The position numbers and the translations under genes are program-made. The notes under the pieces are model-generated. The model ran no database searches. It was not told the origin of the DNA and worked only from the letters and a program-made list of their open reading frames with translations. This document shows positions 63,295 through 64,000 of a stretch of 64,000 nt of DNA, in pieces. Within the stretch, counting starts at the first letter, position 1, and every line of letters starts with the position of its first letter. The stretch is taken from NCBI RefSeq assembly GCF_003862485.1, contig NZ_RRCM01000001.1, positions 107,124 through 171,123 of the forward strand, given 5' to 3'. This stretch comes from Lachnoanaerobaculum orale. Lineage in GTDB: Bacteria > Bacillota > Clostridia > Lachnospirales > Lachnospiraceae.

Positions 63295-64000
63295 ATGTAT
63301 GATATAGTAGTGGTCGGTGCCGGTACGGCAGGGCTCTCCGCCGCAATATACGGAGTAAGAGCCGGCAAGTCGGTACTTGTACTTGAAGGTGCTTCTTACG
63401 GAGGACAGATAATCAATACTCCCGAGATAGAAAATTATCCTGCTATCAAGAAGACTTCCGGATTTGAGTTTGCTACAGATCTTTTCAATCAGGCAAAGGA
63501 TTTGGGCGCCGAAGTAAAATACGAAAAGGTAACAGGAATAGGCCTTGAAGGAAATATAAAAAAGGTAAAAACCGATAAGGGAGAGTATGATGCCAAGGCG
63601 GTAATACTTGCAACAGGAGCAAAGAACAGACCGCTGGGACTTCCTAATGAGAAAAAGCTTGTAGGTTCAGGTGTTTCTTACTGTGCCACCTGTGACGGAA
63701 TGTTTTACAGAGGCAAGGTGGTCGCTGTAAACGGAGGCGGTAATACCGCTATAGAAGACGCGACATTCCTTGCAAATGTGGCAAGCAAAGTATATGTAAT
63801 ACACCGCAGAGACGAGTTTCGAGCCGAGGAAGCTGTAGTAGCGGCATTAAAGAAAAAGGACAATGTAGAGTTTGTTCTCAATTCAAATATTGTAGAGATC
63901 AAGGAAGAGTCTTTTGCAGTAAGCGGAGTGGTAGTGGAAGATAAGAATACACATGAAAGAAGAGAGATTGCTGTAGACGGTCTGTTTGTGGCAATAGGTC
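63295..64000 (+). CDS. trxB: Thioredoxin reductase (partial, cut at the window end)
   Basis: First 235 codons from ATG 63295; AAAGAAGTGA precedes it. FAD-binding GAGTAGLSAAIYGVRAGKSV at the N-terminus, the redox pair C130/C133 in YCATCDG, and the NADPH-binding GGGNTAIEDATFLANVASK. It passes electrons from NADPH to thioredoxin. The C-terminal FAD domain lies outside the window. Confidence 0.96.
   Translation, partial: MYDIVVVGAGTAGLSAAIYGVRAGKSVLVLEGASYGGQIINTPEIENYPAIKKTSGFEFATDLFNQAKDLGAEVKYEKVTGIGLEGNIKKVKTDKGEYDAKAVILATGAKNRPLGLPNEKKLVGSGVSYCATCDGMFYRGKVVAVNGGGNTAIEDATFLANVASKVYVIHRRDEFRAEEAVVAALKKKDNVEFVLNSNIVEIKEESFAVSGVVVEDKNTHERREIAVDGLFVAIG

Noticed and set aside
1-64000. CRISPR array or intact prophage
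   Set aside because: No regularly spaced direct repeats, and no phage structural, integrase or terminase genes; only the ORF6N remnant and the endolysin-like gene hint at phage origin.
1-64000. Complete insertion sequence or transposase
   Set aside because: No transposase-like ORF was found on either strand; the element at 21950-22130 carries no gene.

Overview
The window looks like chromosome of a low-GC, anaerobic Gram-positive bacterium of the Clostridia, most probably a Lachnospiraceae member (Lachnoanaerobaculum-like; this is an inference from gene content and protein style). The signs are AT-rich promoters with strong AGGAGG ribosome sites, a Trp T-box, a giant two-ATPase 2-hydroxyacyl-CoA dehydratase activase, DnaE, RelQ-type alarmone synthetase, RbgA, ABC-F, YraN/PgeF/RNase HII neighbours and DUF3791/DUF3990 proteins. 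Most of it is ordinary core genome; the accessory signals sit in a few places.

Layout. 1-9970: a sugar or glycoside uptake and catabolism operon (end of an unidentified gene, ThuA-like protein, two xylose-isomerase-like TIM barrels, a ribose-type ABC importer and a Gfo/Idh/MocA oxidoreductase), followed by a LacI-family regulator whose C-terminal half is a homologue of the importer's own binding protein. 9975-14243: giant acyl-CoA dehydratase activase, minus strand. 14440-22450: minus-strand aroF-trpEGDCFBA operon behind a tryptophan T-box, with an inverted-repeat element sitting between the T-box terminator and aroF. 22480-26355: an ORF6N phage-antirepressor remnant, a rhomboid-like protein without the catalytic motif, pyruvate kinase, cyclophilin and a GNAT protein. 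26400-31220: ispE, GntR regulator, ddl, murI, DUF1934 protein and an active-looking rhomboid protease. 31228-32835: a compact DUF3791-DUF3990-DUF3791 module, a gene remnant and a RelB-YoeB toxin-antitoxin pair, the most accessory-looking part.

33011-44246: dnaE, mrp, relQ, MATE pump and fumC (both minus), then lepB-rbgA-rnhB-yraN-pgeF. 44330-50848: small coiled-coil protein, aminotransferase, ABC-F ATPase, exonuclease III, a glycogen-debranching-like GH13 protein that has lost its catalytic residues, and a membrane-anchored unknown. 50967-54601: tRNA-Gln(CTG), a C26 peptidase, acyl-ACP thioesterase, CvfB, a signal-less CHAP/SH3 endolysin-like protein and a small HPr-fold-like protein. 54756-60309: trkA-trkH and metN-metI-metQ. 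60310-64000: a hairpin-rich intergenic region with a possible small RNA, TcdA, an alanine/sodium symporter, thioredoxin and the start of thioredoxin reductase (cut by the window end).

The candidates for undescribed biology are the binding-protein-fused LacI regulator paired with its transporter, the DUF3791/DUF3990 module beside a toxin-antitoxin pair, the pseudo-GH13 protein, the signal peptidase with Arg in place of the catalytic Lys, and the inverted-repeat element embedded in the trp leader. All homology calls here come from reading motifs by eye; no database search was run.
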